Shown here: positions 52,906-61,596 of the stretch, one piece after another
Position numbering within the stretch: the stretch's first letter is position 1
Layout: the number at the start of each line of letters is the position of its first letter
DNA from: Vallitalea pronyensis
GTDB lineage: Bacteria > Bacillota > Clostridia > Lachnospirales > Vallitaleaceae
Assembly (NCBI RefSeq): GCF_018141445.1
Contig: NZ_CP058649.1
Span: forward strand, 515,001-579,000
Length of the DNA stretch: 64,000 nucleotides
Direction: 5' to 3'
Program-made: the position numbers and the translations under genes
The notes under the pieces: model-generated
Told to the model about the DNA's origin: nothing
Databases searched by the model: none
Seen by the model: only the letters and a program-made list of their open reading frames with translations

Positions 52906-53466
52906 TTATTCTAAGTCTTTGTTCAGTAGCACCATGTGACAATGATCTTCCCATACACCGTTTATCTGAAGGTATTTTTTGGATATCCCTTCGTTCTCGA
53001 AGCCCAGACCTTTTACTAAACCAATAGAAGGAAGATTCCTTGGCATAATGTTGGCTTCAATACGGTGAAGTTTGTATTCATCAAATATAATAGAGATGCC
53101 TTTTTGAAGTGCTTCTGTCATATACCCTTTTCTCAGCTCATCCTTATCCAGTTTATAGCCTAAAAAGCATGATTTAAAGCAGCCCCTCACAATATTAGTA
53201 AAGGCAAGTGTGCCAATTGTCTTGTGATACAGCGTATCCTCTTTCTTAAACAACCATAATCGAAGCATGGACAACTCATTGATCAGATCCATTTCTTTTT
53301 TTATGGATTTCTTGTGATAGATAGACTCATAAAAAACAGGAGGGCGCTCTGGTTCAAAGGCCTTCAAAAATTCTTTATTACGAGAATAATAGTTCAGTAC
53401 TTGCTTTGTAAACGTTGTGTCAATGGTTCTTAAAATTAGTCGGTCGGTTTCATATATTCTTTTCAT
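52906..53466 (-). CDS. GNAT-family N-acetyltransferase (RimJ/RimL-like)
   Basis: 186 residues. ETDRLILRTID at the N-terminus, TIGTLAFTNIV, GYKLDKDELRKGYMTEALQKGISIIFDEYKLHRIEANIMPRN matches the acetyl-CoA-binding region of the RimJ/RimL-type Acetyltransf_3 group. Targets are protein N-termini, ribosomal proteins or small amines in this family; not decided here. 10 bp after the M3 peptidase gene, with GAGAGGAAAG within that gap, so cotranscribed. Confidence 0.85.
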   Translation of the reverse strand: MKRIYETDRLILRTIDTTFTKQVLNYYSRNKEFLKAFEPERPPVFYESIYHKKSIKKEMDLINELSMLRLWLFKKEDTLYHKTIGTLAFTNIVRGCFKSCFLGYKLDKDELRKGYMTEALQKGISIIFDEYKLHRIEANIMPRNLPSIGLVKGLGFENEGISKKYLQINGVWEDHCHMVLLNKDLE

Positions 53467-53476
53467 ATCTTTCCTC

Positions 53477-54991
53477 TCATGACTCCAATAAAAAACTTAA
53501 CCTAAACTTCTCACCACTAATACGTTCAAATAACTCACCGTATGGATAACGTCCTGATGGGGATATGACTTCATCTTTTAAAAATTCACCAAAGGCTTTG
53601 GGATTATCTGCAACGTTCTTAACACCGTATCGCTTCTTAAATACTTTTTTCAGCATGGCACATGTCACATCGCCCATGAAGTAATTGTGAAGATAGATAG
53701 GGTGTGATGTAAAATGGATGATATAAGCCCAAGGTGGCGTATCCATAAATGGTTCTTCATCGAACAACTCTTTGTAGATACGCCAGTACATACCGTATAT
53801 ATCATGAAGAGATGTCAATTCTGAACGATAAAATTCCTGATCAAAAAGTATACGAAAAATATCTCTAAATCTATTAAGTCTATTATAGGCTTTTAGTCCA
53901 TGGAATTCTTCTTCAATACCTTCTTGACTTAATAAATCGTCATAAAATAGTTTATCCGTAATAAAGCCCTGAAACAGGTTAGCAATACCTTCCGATATAA
54001 TGCCACTGACACCTCGGTTTAGCATGATGTCATCTGGACTTAATAAGAAAGAATGAATACCATGACCTGTTTCGTGTAATAGTACATTATATTCATTATA
54101 TTTATCTTTTACATTGGCTAATATACGGGAATCCTTTCCCGTTTCGATTGGAAAGTTATAACCCCATTCCGATTTATTCGTTCTAGGAAATACATCATAT
54201 GTGATGTTATAAGACGTTAAGTCAATACCAAACTTATCAAAGAAGTTCACCAAATGCGTATAAAAGTGAGTCATATTGGTTGGTGTATTAAGGGTTGGTG
54301 CAATCTTTGATAAGACATAAGCTTCGTCCCATGGGTAGATGACGGTATCCTTTAGATACTTTTTAGCCATGTCTTCTCGATTTTTTTTGATTTCTGGTAG
54401 AAGTTCGTTTAGTTCTTCTCGCCAACTATCAAATAAGGTTGGTTCCAGTTCACATTCATCCAATTTATAATCAACAAAATCTTTGAAACCATTGAGTGAG
54501 GCTAATTCTTTCCGCATGTTGATTAAGTCTAAAAAGCCAGCTTCATAGAGGGGTTCGTTAATTTGATTATAAGCCATGTATGCGGCTTTTCTTTTCTCAC
54601 GATCCTCTTCCGTGGTGAGTATCTGTTGAATCTCCACACTGGATATCTCACGGCCATTTAAAACACTTCTATGGGTATTGATGACCTGCATGAGCTCATT
54701 TTGTTTCTTGCTGATTTTTAATTGTAAAGCATTAACAGCTTCCGATTGATGAAAGGGCTGAAATTCTTTTTTTAACAACATCAGTTCCCGTTTTTCTTTT
54801 GGTGTTACTTCCCCCTCAAGAGCTTTTAGGATGGTGTCATAATGAGCCTTGTTTTCTAAATGCTTCACAATCGCTTCATAAGCTTCGTTTACCCCTTGAT
54901 CAAACCCTGTTGTATAAGCCACCCAAGATAACTGGCTATATGTTACCTCTAACTGATGCAAGGTGTTAGAGATATCGTGTATAGTTGCCAT
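53477..54991 (-). CDS. M3-family metallopeptidase (oligoendopeptidase-like)
   Basis: 504 residues, shorter than PepF (about 600). Zinc site HETGH at 306-310 within VLLHETGHGIHSFLL; the third ligand is probably Glu in IISEGIANLFQ about 25 residues later. Mostly helical, no signal peptide, so cytoplasmic peptide degradation is likely. AGGGAGAG about 9 bp before the ATG. First gene of the pair with the acetyltransferase. Confidence 0.85.
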   Translation of the reverse strand: MATIHDISNTLHQLEVTYSQLSWVAYTTGFDQGVNEAYEAIVKHLENKAHYDTILKALEGEVTPKEKRELMLLKKEFQPFHQSEAVNALQLKISKKQNELMQVINTHRSVLNGREISSVEIQQILTTEEDREKRKAAYMAYNQINEPLYEAGFLDLINMRKELASLNGFKDFVDYKLDECELEPTLFDSWREELNELLPEIKKNREDMAKKYLKDTVIYPWDEAYVLSKIAPTLNTPTNMTHFYTHLVNFFDKFGIDLTSYNITYDVFPRTNKSEWGYNFPIETGKDSRILANVKDKYNEYNVLLHETGHGIHSFLLSPDDIMLNRGVSGIISEGIANLFQGFITDKLFYDDLLSQEGIEEEFHGLKAYNRLNRFRDIFRILFDQEFYRSELTSLHDIYGMYWRIYKELFDEEPFMDTPPWAYIIHFTSHPIYLHNYFMGDVTCAMLKKVFKKRYGVKNVADNPKAFGEFLKDEVISPSGRYPYGELFERISGEKFRLSFLLES

Positions 54992-55078
54992 GTACCATTC
55001 TCTCCCTTCATGTACAGATTTATTATATTATTATAGTATATTCTTCCATAATTGAAAAGATTTAGCTGCCCCGTTATC

Positions 55079-55118
55079 TAAAAAACCCCCTTAACATGTC
55101 TATTATGTTAAAGGGGCT
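55079..55118 (-). terminator. Terminator after folT
   Basis: Arms CCCCTTAACAT (55087-55097) and ATGTTAAAGGGG (55105-55116); on the minus strand followed by TTTTTT (complement of 55080-55085). Confidence 0.88.
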
Positions 55119-55122
55119 GGTA

Positions 55123-55920
55123 TTACATGAACCGATTAGGCTTAAAAACCTTATGGTACAAATGAAGCAAGAATGAAAGCATATAAGCAATATAGACAGA
55201 CATAAATAATTCTTCAATGACCCGTGGAATCCAAAATGCTATAAATGCTTTTTGTGATAATGCTGGTATAAATATCCGTAGAATCTGTGTATTAAGGGTT
55301 GTGACGATAAGACCTGATATACCAACAGATATCAGCAGTTTCAGAAAATTATCGTGCACATAATTAGCTGTTAACTTTTTTTTCATCACATAATCAACAA
55401 ATAAAAGTAAGAAACCCACAGCAGCAGTTACTTCTAGTCCTAGTGTGGTAAAAGCTTTGTTTTTACCTAAACCAAGTAAATAGCTGGCATATCCGTTATC
55501 AGGTAAGAAAGTAACCATGATATGATTAAATATACCAAGCATACCCATAGCACCAAATAGGACGATACAGGTTGTCTGTAAACGCTTCACATTAACTTTT
55601 CGAAAGGTTATCCAAAAAATAGGCGTTAAAACACCACCAAGGATAGCTGTCACAGTAAACCATGGGATATATGCCCCTTGAGGTCTAAGTAAATACCCAA
55701 TAATATCCCCTAAACCGCCTGCAATACCACCAACTAAAGGGCCGAATAAGATACCTGGCATCCCAGTAAATGGTCCAGAGAAACTGATGCGGATAGCTGG
55801 TGCACCGGCTATATAAATATAAGTGCTGCTAATCAGTTTAACAACTTGAGCAATAGCAATAAGTAAACCTGTCTGTACGATAATAGCAATCAAATCGCGT
55901 GTTGCGTATTTTTTATTCAA
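55123..55920 (-). CDS. folT: Folate ECF transporter S component
   Basis: 265 residues, about 6-8 membrane segments. N-terminal half is a typical S component: APAIRISFSGPFTGMPGILFGPLVGGIAGGLGDIIGYLL with FolT-type RPQGAYIPWFTVTA. The C-terminal part (from about 175) adds an extension with further hydrophobic segments. Imports folate with EcfT/EcfA subunits encoded elsewhere. Start is TTG at 55920 with AAAGGAGG about 8 bp upstream. Directly under a THF riboswitch, which firmly supports the substrate. Confidence 0.92.
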   Translation of the reverse strand: MNKKYATRDLIAIIVQTGLLIAIAQVVKLISSTYIYIAGAPAIRISFSGPFTGMPGILFGPLVGGIAGGLGDIIGYLLRPQGAYIPWFTVTAILGGVLTPIFWITFRKVNVKRLQTTCIVLFGAMGMLGIFNHIMVTFLPDNGYASYLLGLGKNKAFTTLGLEVTAAVGFLLLFVDYVMKKKLTANYVHDNFLKLLISVGISGLIVTTLNTQILRIFIPALSQKAFIAFWIPRVIEELFMSVYIAYMLSFLLHLYHKVFKPNRFM

Positions 55921-56009
55921 TGATATGTCCTCCTTTTAATGTCATTCAATAAAGCTACTTCGGCTAAAGGAGCAACACCACATCGTTTTTTGTATATTTA
56001 TGCATCAAC

Positions 56010-56066
56010 AAAAAACCTCCCTTCTTTTTATATAATCGTATTGGTTACATAAAAAGAAAAAAGGTT
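56010..56066 (-). terminator. Expression-platform terminator of the THF riboswitch
   Basis: Minus strand: AACCTTTTTTCTTTTTAT pairs with ATAAAAAGAAGGGAGGTT around a loop, then TTTTTTG (complement of 56010-56015). It lies between aptamer and folT. Confidence 0.85.
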
Positions 56067-56085
56067 CTATCATCTTTTTCTCTAT

Positions 56086-56184
56086 GCAACAGCGGAAGCA
56101 ATATTACACCGCAAGCTTACTGCTTTTCGTTTAGAGGCAACTTCCCATCCTCTAACACTTAACGCGCAATATCTACTCTGCTAC
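56086..56184 (-). ncRNA. THF (tetrahydrofolate) riboswitch
   Basis: Minus strand reads AGAGTAGATATTGCGCGTTAAGTG, then GGATGGGAAGTTGCC, ACGAAAAGC, GCGGTG and TTGCTTCCGCT in the order and spacing of the class I THF riboswitch of folT leaders. P1 is AGCAG/CTGTT at the ends. High THF should favour the following terminator and shut folT off. Confidence 0.96.
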
Positions 56185-56195
56185 AATACACATGT

Positions 56196-56224
56196 ATTAT
56201 ATACAAAAATGAACCAAATGTCCA
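56196..56224 (-). promoter_or_regulatory. Promoter of the folT leader
   Basis: Minus strand: TGGACA (complement of 56219-56224), 17 bp, TATAAT (complement of 56196-56201). Confidence 0.75.
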
Positions 56225-56393
56225 TATGCAATAGTCAACAATGTTTTAAATTAAACAAATAAAAGATTATTTTAATTAAATATGATAAGATATGGTTTTT
56301 TAATTGTTTTCTTTGTTAATCCATAAGATAGGATAATATTACTATTTGATAGACCCTCAAGAATCTTATACTATAAATGGGGAGGTGATTATA

Positions 56394-57083
56394 TTGGAAC
56401 ATAATAAGTCGTTAGATGAATCTGTAATGTTAGCAAAAAAAAATATACATATAAGAAATGAACTTATTGAACAATATAAGCCTTTTATAGCCTCAACTGT
56501 TCAACAAAAAATAGGCCGTTATGTGGCATATGGCAGGGATGAGGAATTATCCATTGCTTTAATGGCATTTAATGAAGCCATTGACAGTTACGATACAAGT
56601 AAAGGCAGCTTTCTTTCCTTTGGCAAACTGGTCATTAGTCGAAGACTCATTGACTATGCAAGAAAAAAACACCATGAAGATGGTGAGATTCTATTAGAAA
56701 AACAGGATATGCCAACAGCCATTGATGTATACAATCAGAAAAGTATAGAAGCCTATAACATGAAATCACAAAACGAATTAAGACAATTAGAAATTATCCA
56801 GTACCAAGAAGAATTAAAACGGTGGGGCATTGACTTTGAACAGTTGGTTCGGCACTCACCTAAACATAAAAAGACCAGAAGATTGTATAAAGACATAGCA
56901 GCATACGTCACGTTGGATTCCACCCTCATGACGTACATACATCATCATAAACGCTTACCCATACAAAAAATCGTAGAGAAAATGAAAGTACACCGAAAGA
57001 AAGTAGAACGTGGTCGAATATATATAATAGCCCTGATCATCATCCAAGTAGGGGACTACCAATTGTTAAAAGAATACATATAG
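56394..57083 (+). CDS. sigI: RNA polymerase sigma factor SigI
   Basis: 229 residues. Sigma region 2 in NELIEQYKPFIASTVQQKIGRYVAYGRDEELSIALMAFNEAIDSYD and FLSFGKLVISRRLIDYARK; C-terminal SigI-specific DNA-binding region (IQKIVEKMKVHRKKVERGRIYIIALIIIQVGDY). Start is TTG at 56394, right after GGAGGTGAT, rather than the longer frame from 56346. In clostridia SigI factors answer to membrane RsgI proteins that sense polysaccharide or cell-envelope signals. rsgI follows after 11 bp. Confidence 0.92.
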   Translation: MEHNKSLDESVMLAKKNIHIRNELIEQYKPFIASTVQQKIGRYVAYGRDEELSIALMAFNEAIDSYDTSKGSFLSFGKLVISRRLIDYARKKHHEDGEILLEKQDMPTAIDVYNQKSIEAYNMKSQNELRQLEIIQYQEELKRWGIDFEQLVRHSPKHKKTRRLYKDIAAYVTLDSTLMTYIHHHKRLPIQKIVEKMKVHRKKVERGRIYIIALIIIQVGDYQLLKEYI

Positions 57084-57094
57084 GAGGTGACAAT

Positions 57095-58396
57095 ATGCGA
57101 GCCGTTGTCATGGAAATAAAAGATAAACATGTTATCGTCATGACCCGTGATGGTCAATTCAAGAAAATAAAGAAGCCTCAAGAGAACCTTATCATCGGTA
57201 TGGAGATAACCCTTCCAGTAGGGGTACAGCAGAATATTCGAAGAATAGCAGCCATTCTTGTTATTGTCATCTTAATGAGCGGATTGGGTGTTAGTGCCTA
57301 TGCATATTATACACCTTATGGCTATGTTAATCTGGATATAAACCCTAACATTGAAATCATCTATAATCGATTTAATCGGGTATTGAAGATGAATGGCTTA
57401 AATGAAGATGGGAAAAATCTTGTCAATAACATGACCCGCTATAAATATACAAAAGTGGAAGACACCATGAGTAAAATTATCCATAAAACCTTTGAAGAAG
57501 AGCAGGTAGAAGATAGTCATGTCCTCATCACCTATGATCACATGGACCATCATACAATGGATATATTGAAAGAGGCTTTAGAAGAGGATAGTCAAGTAGA
57601 TGTCCATACAATAAGGATGTCAACCAATGACTATGAAGAAGTGAAAAATAGAGGAGAATCACTAGGAAAAGCTATCTTAATAGAAAATATCATGGGAAAT
57701 CATACAGATTATGAACCAAAAGAATTGGAGCAGAAACCAATAGAAGCACTTATTGAAATAGCTGAGGATATTGTTGAAAAGGAAAAAGACACCATGGAAG
57801 AAGAATCCATTCTTGAGCCTCAGCCTAATAAGCAGAAAGAAGATAAATCTAAGGAAAAGATGAAAGAAGATAGTAGACGTTTGGATAAAAAAACGGATAA
57901 AAACAAAGTAAATAAGCAGGCTAAGGATACCATAAAGGTTGAATCAGAGGATATATTAGAAGAAATAGAGACACCTAATAGACGCCAGAAAGCGTTTAGT
58001 GAAGATGATGAGGACGATAAAGATAAGGATAAAAAAGAGGTCCTAGAGCAAAGTAATAAAAAATCTAAAAAAGATAGCCGTCTCAAAGAAAGAGCAGATG
58101 AAGAAGAAAAAGGAAAGGATAAGAATAAAAGTAAAAGAGTCCGTGAGAAAGATGAAGAAGATGAAGAAGAAGATGATGATGAAGACACCAAAGAAGACAG
58201 AAAGCAAAACAGTAAATATAATGAGAGTAAAGACAATAATAGAAGAAAAGAAAGGGTTGAAGAGTGGGAAGAAGATAGGGAAGATCATGAAGACGATGAT
58301 CATGAAGATGATGATCATATAAAAACCAGATACAATAAAGGCAACAAGAGAAATCCCAGAAACAAACAGAATCAGCAGGAGAGAAAAAAGGATTAA
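57095..58396 (+). CDS. rsgI: RsgI-like transmembrane anti-sigma factor with a highly charged external tail
   Basis: 433 residues. N-terminal cytoplasmic RsgI domain (1-48: VVMEIKDKHVIVMTRDGQFKKIKKP) that binds SigI; one transmembrane helix 51-70; external RsgI core with YVNLDINPNIEIIYN, whose Asn-Pro (83-84) corresponds to the self-cleavage site reported for the family; then about 180 residues (250-433) of almost only Asp, Glu, Lys, Arg, Asn, Gln, with no carbohydrate-binding module. Clostridial RsgIs often end in CBMs; here a disordered polyampholyte takes its place. ATAGGAGGTGAC before the ATG. Confidence 0.9.
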   Translation: MRAVVMEIKDKHVIVMTRDGQFKKIKKPQENLIIGMEITLPVGVQQNIRRIAAILVIVILMSGLGVSAYAYYTPYGYVNLDINPNIEIIYNRFNRVLKMNGLNEDGKNLVNNMTRYKYTKVEDTMSKIIHKTFEEEQVEDSHVLITYDHMDHHTMDILKEALEEDSQVDVHTIRMSTNDYEEVKNRGESLGKAILIENIMGNHTDYEPKELEQKPIEALIEIAEDIVEKEKDTMEEESILEPQPNKQKEDKSKEKMKEDSRRLDKKTDKNKVNKQAKDTIKVESEDILEEIETPNRRQKAFSEDDEDDKDKDKKEVLEQSNKKSKKDSRLKERADEEEKGKDKNKSKRVREKDEEDEEEDDDEDTKEDRKQNSKYNESKDNNRRKERVEEWEEDREDHEDDDHEDDDHIKTRYNKGNKRNPRNKQNQQERKKD

Positions 58397-58434
58397 GACA
58401 CCAAAAGAGAAAAAAATAAATAAAATATAAAAAT

Positions 58435-58463
58435 ACCCCTATATTGGTAAAATATTGTACGAA
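58435..58463 (+). promoter_or_regulatory. SigI-type promoter before the SLH protein gene
   Basis: ACCCCT (58435-58440) and CGAA (58460-58463). SigI promoters in Bacillus and clostridia have an ACCCC-type -35 and a CGAA -10. The gene behind it is next to sigI-rsgI. Confidence 0.6.
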
Positions 58464-58504
58464 TAGATATAATGCCCAAACATAAAAACTTAGGAGGTAT
58501 TATA

Positions 58505-60193
58505 GTGAAGAAGTTTAGAAGCATGAGAATAATTGGATTGATACTGGTAGTGTCATTACTATTATCAAATGTAGCCATGGCAAAGAGAGACGACAACAAA
58601 GGAAGAGATAAGAGTAGTTATACAAGTTGGAATAAGAAGTGGGAACACAAGAATACAAAAAGATTTGATGATGTGGACAAGCAGTATTGGGCAAATCAAT
58701 ACATTGAAAGAATGGCTGCCAAAAATCTTATTATGGGTGATGGCAACGGTAGATTTAACCCCTATCAATCAACCAAAAATATTGAAGCCATTGCCATGAT
58801 TATTCGTATTATGGGATGGGAAGATGAGGCAAAAGCCATTAAAAAACTTCCAGATGGTTTCAAACATTTAAAAGTACCTAAATGGTCCATTGGATACATT
58901 GTCTTAGCATACAAAAAAGGCCTCATTAATGATGCTGAGATTGAGTTTTTTAATGCTGATGAATCCATTAAACGCTATGTGGTTGCAAAATATATAATAA
59001 GAGCTTTAGGGATGGAAGAAGAAGCACTAGCGAGTATGGATAAACCCCTTGACTATAAAGATGCAGGTTCCATACCACTAGGAAACAGTGGTTACATCTA
59101 CTTAATTAGTAAGCTGGAATTAATGTCAGGTTATAAAAACAAATTTAGACCTAATGCTATTTTTTCAAGAGCTGAGATGGCAACACTTTTTTCTAGATTA
59201 GATGATAAAATAGAAAGTGAAGATGATAAAGTAGAGATGGGTGAATATGTACAAGTTGTCAATGGTATTATCACAATCACAAAGGATGGCGGACAAGAAC
59301 GCTATTTACTCAGTGAGAATGTGCTGATTTATGATATGGATGGCAAAGAAATTGCAATTAGTGACCTTCAAGTGGGTTCTACATTACAACTTGAGTTTTA
59401 TGACCATAAAGTGGTTTACATAGAAACCATAGAGAAAGAAACGGATAAGATTTTACAGATGTATGATGGCAATGTTATCAAGGTGGTAGAAGCTGCCAAT
59501 GAAAGCATCATAACCATTCTAGATGATGGCGTAACTAGATCATTTGTATTGGGTAATGAAACCGTGATTAAAAAAGAAGGTCACAGCGGTGTGTTACAAG
59601 TGAGTGACATTAAAATTAACGACATGGTAAAAATCATTGAAATCACAGAAGGAAACCATGTGATGATTACAGAGGTTGAAATACAAGTGAGTGAACCTAT
59701 CACCACAGTATACGAAGGTCCAGTGTATGCTTTGACTGAAACAACAACCGATAAGTTAATCACCATTCTAAAGGATAATAAAGAAAAAACATTTGTCATT
59801 AAGGATGAAACGGTGATTAAAGTGGAAGGTAAAGATGAAACCGTTGAAGTCAGTGACATCAACATTGGCGATACTGTGAAAATTACAGAAGTGGAAGACC
59901 ATGATGCCGTAACTGTGACAGAAATTGAAATACAAGTGGAAGAACCTGTTACCCAATACTATGAAGGACAAGTTATTTCCCTTGCAGAGACAACCACGGA
60001 ATATCTTATAACCATTCGTGTAGCTAACGTGGAAAAAACCTTTGCCGTTGGCGAAGACGTGGTCATGAAGCGAGAAGATTCAAATGAGACAATAACCATT
60101 GATGACATCGCTATTAATGATGATGTTAAGATAACAGAAGTGACTGTAGGTGATGATGCAAATGTCACTGAAATAACGCTTTTGGATGATTAA
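58505..60193 (+). CDS. Cell-surface protein with SLH domains and four beta-repeats
   Basis: 562 residues. Signal peptide (IIGLILVVSLLLSNVAMA). SLH-type region about 50-235: RFDDVDKQYWANQYIERMAAKNLIMGDGNGRFNPYQ, then VPKWSIGYIVLAYKKGLI and SGYIYLISKLELMSGYKNKFRPNAIFSRAEMATLFSRL; such domains bind secondary cell-wall polymers. Residues 250-560 contain four repeats of about 80 residues, the last three each with YEG/YDG, (I/L)ITI, VIK-E and VSDI-I-D-VKI-E. Start is GTG at 58505, about 7 bp after TAGGAGGT; an upstream ATG (58472) would come before that site. Likely target of SigI. Confidence 0.87.
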   Translation: MKKFRSMRIIGLILVVSLLLSNVAMAKRDDNKGRDKSSYTSWNKKWEHKNTKRFDDVDKQYWANQYIERMAAKNLIMGDGNGRFNPYQSTKNIEAIAMIIRIMGWEDEAKAIKKLPDGFKHLKVPKWSIGYIVLAYKKGLINDAEIEFFNADESIKRYVVAKYIIRALGMEEEALASMDKPLDYKDAGSIPLGNSGYIYLISKLELMSGYKNKFRPNAIFSRAEMATLFSRLDDKIESEDDKVEMGEYVQVVNGIITITKDGGQERYLLSENVLIYDMDGKEIAISDLQVGSTLQLEFYDHKVVYIETIEKETDKILQMYDGNVIKVVEAANESIITILDDGVTRSFVLGNETVIKKEGHSGVLQVSDIKINDMVKIIEITEGNHVMITEVEIQVSEPITTVYEGPVYALTETTTDKLITILKDNKEKTFVIKDETVIKVEGKDETVEVSDINIGDTVKITEVEDHDAVTVTEIEIQVEEPVTQYYEGQVISLAETTTEYLITIRVANVEKTFAVGEDVVMKREDSNETITIDDIAINDDVKITEVTVGDDANVTEITLLDD

Positions 60194-60229
60194 ATAGCTT
60201 ACTCCTCTACTATAAAAATATACATATAA

Positions 60230-60264
60230 AAAAATCCTCCTGTTATATTAGGGAGGATTTTTTT
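60230..60264. terminator. Bidirectional terminator
   Basis: AAATCCTCC (60232-60240) pairs with GGAGGATTT (60252-60260), with A-run before and T-run after; serves the SLH gene and the convergent ger operon. Confidence 0.9.
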
Positions 60265-60267
60265 CTG

Positions 60268-61371
60268 TTATGCAAGGGATTTTTCCTTATGATGAACTTT
60301 GATTTTTTTCCCATACTTCTTGTATGAAAGGATGAGCAATACCAAAGGAATGACAATCTGAAAAGGGATAACATAATAGGGGTATATCTCCGTCGTCCAG
60401 TTCAGCTTATCCAGCAAATTTTCATGTAACCATATCGATAATGGTACAACGATTGTAATCAATGGTAATACAAATGGCTTGTGGTCATCGACATTTAAAA
60501 GTTGAGCGATTCCTTTCACAGATGCGTATATACATATAATATATTTAAATGTTCCTCCAATGATTAACGTGATTAAAATAAGTGGGCCAATGGATAGATT
60601 TGTAACACGGCTTATTGTTGTATTAATGGCGTATATATTCCTTGAAAATTTGTCTGGCCCCAGTACCATTAGATTTTGTAAGAGCAACGTGAATAAAAGG
60701 AGACCGACTATTGCAAGGGCGATATACGAGGATTTAAATAAATATTTTGATTTATTGACTTTATCAAATATCATTAAAAAGATGACGGTCTCACCAAACG
60801 TATAGGTTAAATATAAAAAACCGATGTTTGTAATATCAGAAAAGTTACTTTCAAAAACGGGTAAAACATTATTAAAATCAAGGTATTTTAAAGGAATGAT
60901 GATTAAAACAACAAGGGTAATACATAATGCTAAGGTTAATAGTTGATTGGTTCTAGCTATAACGATCAGCCCTTTTTTTACAGCATAAATAGCGGGTATG
61001 CTTAGACAACAGACAATGAAAATAAGGGGTGTTTCATGAAAATCTATGTTGGTTAGGTATTCCCCAAGGTCTCGAAGCACAAGAGCTGCTAGATGAATAA
61101 AATAACCCATATAGAATAAGCCGATAACACTGCCTAGATATTTTCCAAAAGTATCTTTTAAGATGTTAATAAGGTTCTTGGATGGATGTAATACACTTAT
61201 AGCAACATATATGCTAATTAATAAAAAACCTCCTGCCCATCCTAATAGATAAGAAATCCATACATCTTGATAGACATGCTTACTTATATTGATAACATGT
61301 GACGTTCCAAATATGAATGTACCAATTAACATGGATAATTGATAACCGGATATTTTTGTGTTTTTAACCAT
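60268..61371 (-). CDS. Spore germinant receptor subunit B (GerAB/GerKB family permease-like)
   Basis: 367 residues, ten membrane segments, amino-acid-permease-like fold of GerAB-type proteins: ISGYQLSMLIGTFIFGTSHVI at the N-terminus, VFESNFSDITNIGFLYLTYTFGETVIFLMIF in the middle. With A and C subunits it forms the germinant receptor in the inner spore membrane. Last gene of the operon; the terminator follows directly. Confidence 0.92.
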   Translation of the reverse strand: MVKNTKISGYQLSMLIGTFIFGTSHVINISKHVYQDVWISYLLGWAGGFLLISIYVAISVLHPSKNLINILKDTFGKYLGSVIGLFYMGYFIHLAALVLRDLGEYLTNIDFHETPLIFIVCCLSIPAIYAVKKGLIVIARTNQLLTLALCITLVVLIIIPLKYLDFNNVLPVFESNFSDITNIGFLYLTYTFGETVIFLMIFDKVNKSKYLFKSSYIALAIVGLLLFTLLLQNLMVLGPDKFSRNIYAINTTISRVTNLSIGPLILITLIIGGTFKYIICIYASVKGIAQLLNVDDHKPFVLPLITIVVPLSIWLHENLLDKLNWTTEIYPYYVIPFQIVIPLVLLILSYKKYGKKIKVHHKEKSLA

Positions 61372-61380
61372 GGCATCACC

Positions 61381-61581
61381 TCATAAAAAGACGCGTACGA
61401 TATTCTCGATTACTCTAGATGGATTGAGTGTTTGATCTAACCTTTGCAATTGTATAATGGATAAACCTATACCGAGCAGAAAGATATAAGTAATCCATAT
61501 CTTACCTTGTGTATGAGATTTCATTAATTCTACGATATCGACTATAAGGACAATAAAATAAATAATCATGATGATTGTCAT
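61381..61581 (-). CDS. Small two-helix membrane protein of the ger operon
   Basis: 66 residues with two hydrophobic segments (about 1-18 and 28-45) and a short basic tail. Lies between the B and C subunit genes (9 and 15 bp gaps) with AGAAAGAGG before the ATG. Such small proteins accompany some germinant receptors (D-type subunits have two helices); homology cannot be shown by eye. Confidence 0.75.
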   Translation of the reverse strand: MTIIMIIYFIVLIVDIVELMKSHTQGKIWITYIFLLGIGLSIIQLQRLDQTLNPSRVIENIVRVFL

Positions 61582-61596
61582 GGGAAGAACCTCTTT

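Noticed and set aside
57820..58322. Long Ser- or Ile/Phe-rich frames opposite and beside rsgI
   Set aside because: Artefacts of the GA-rich low-complexity rsgI tract, which leaves all frames free of stops.
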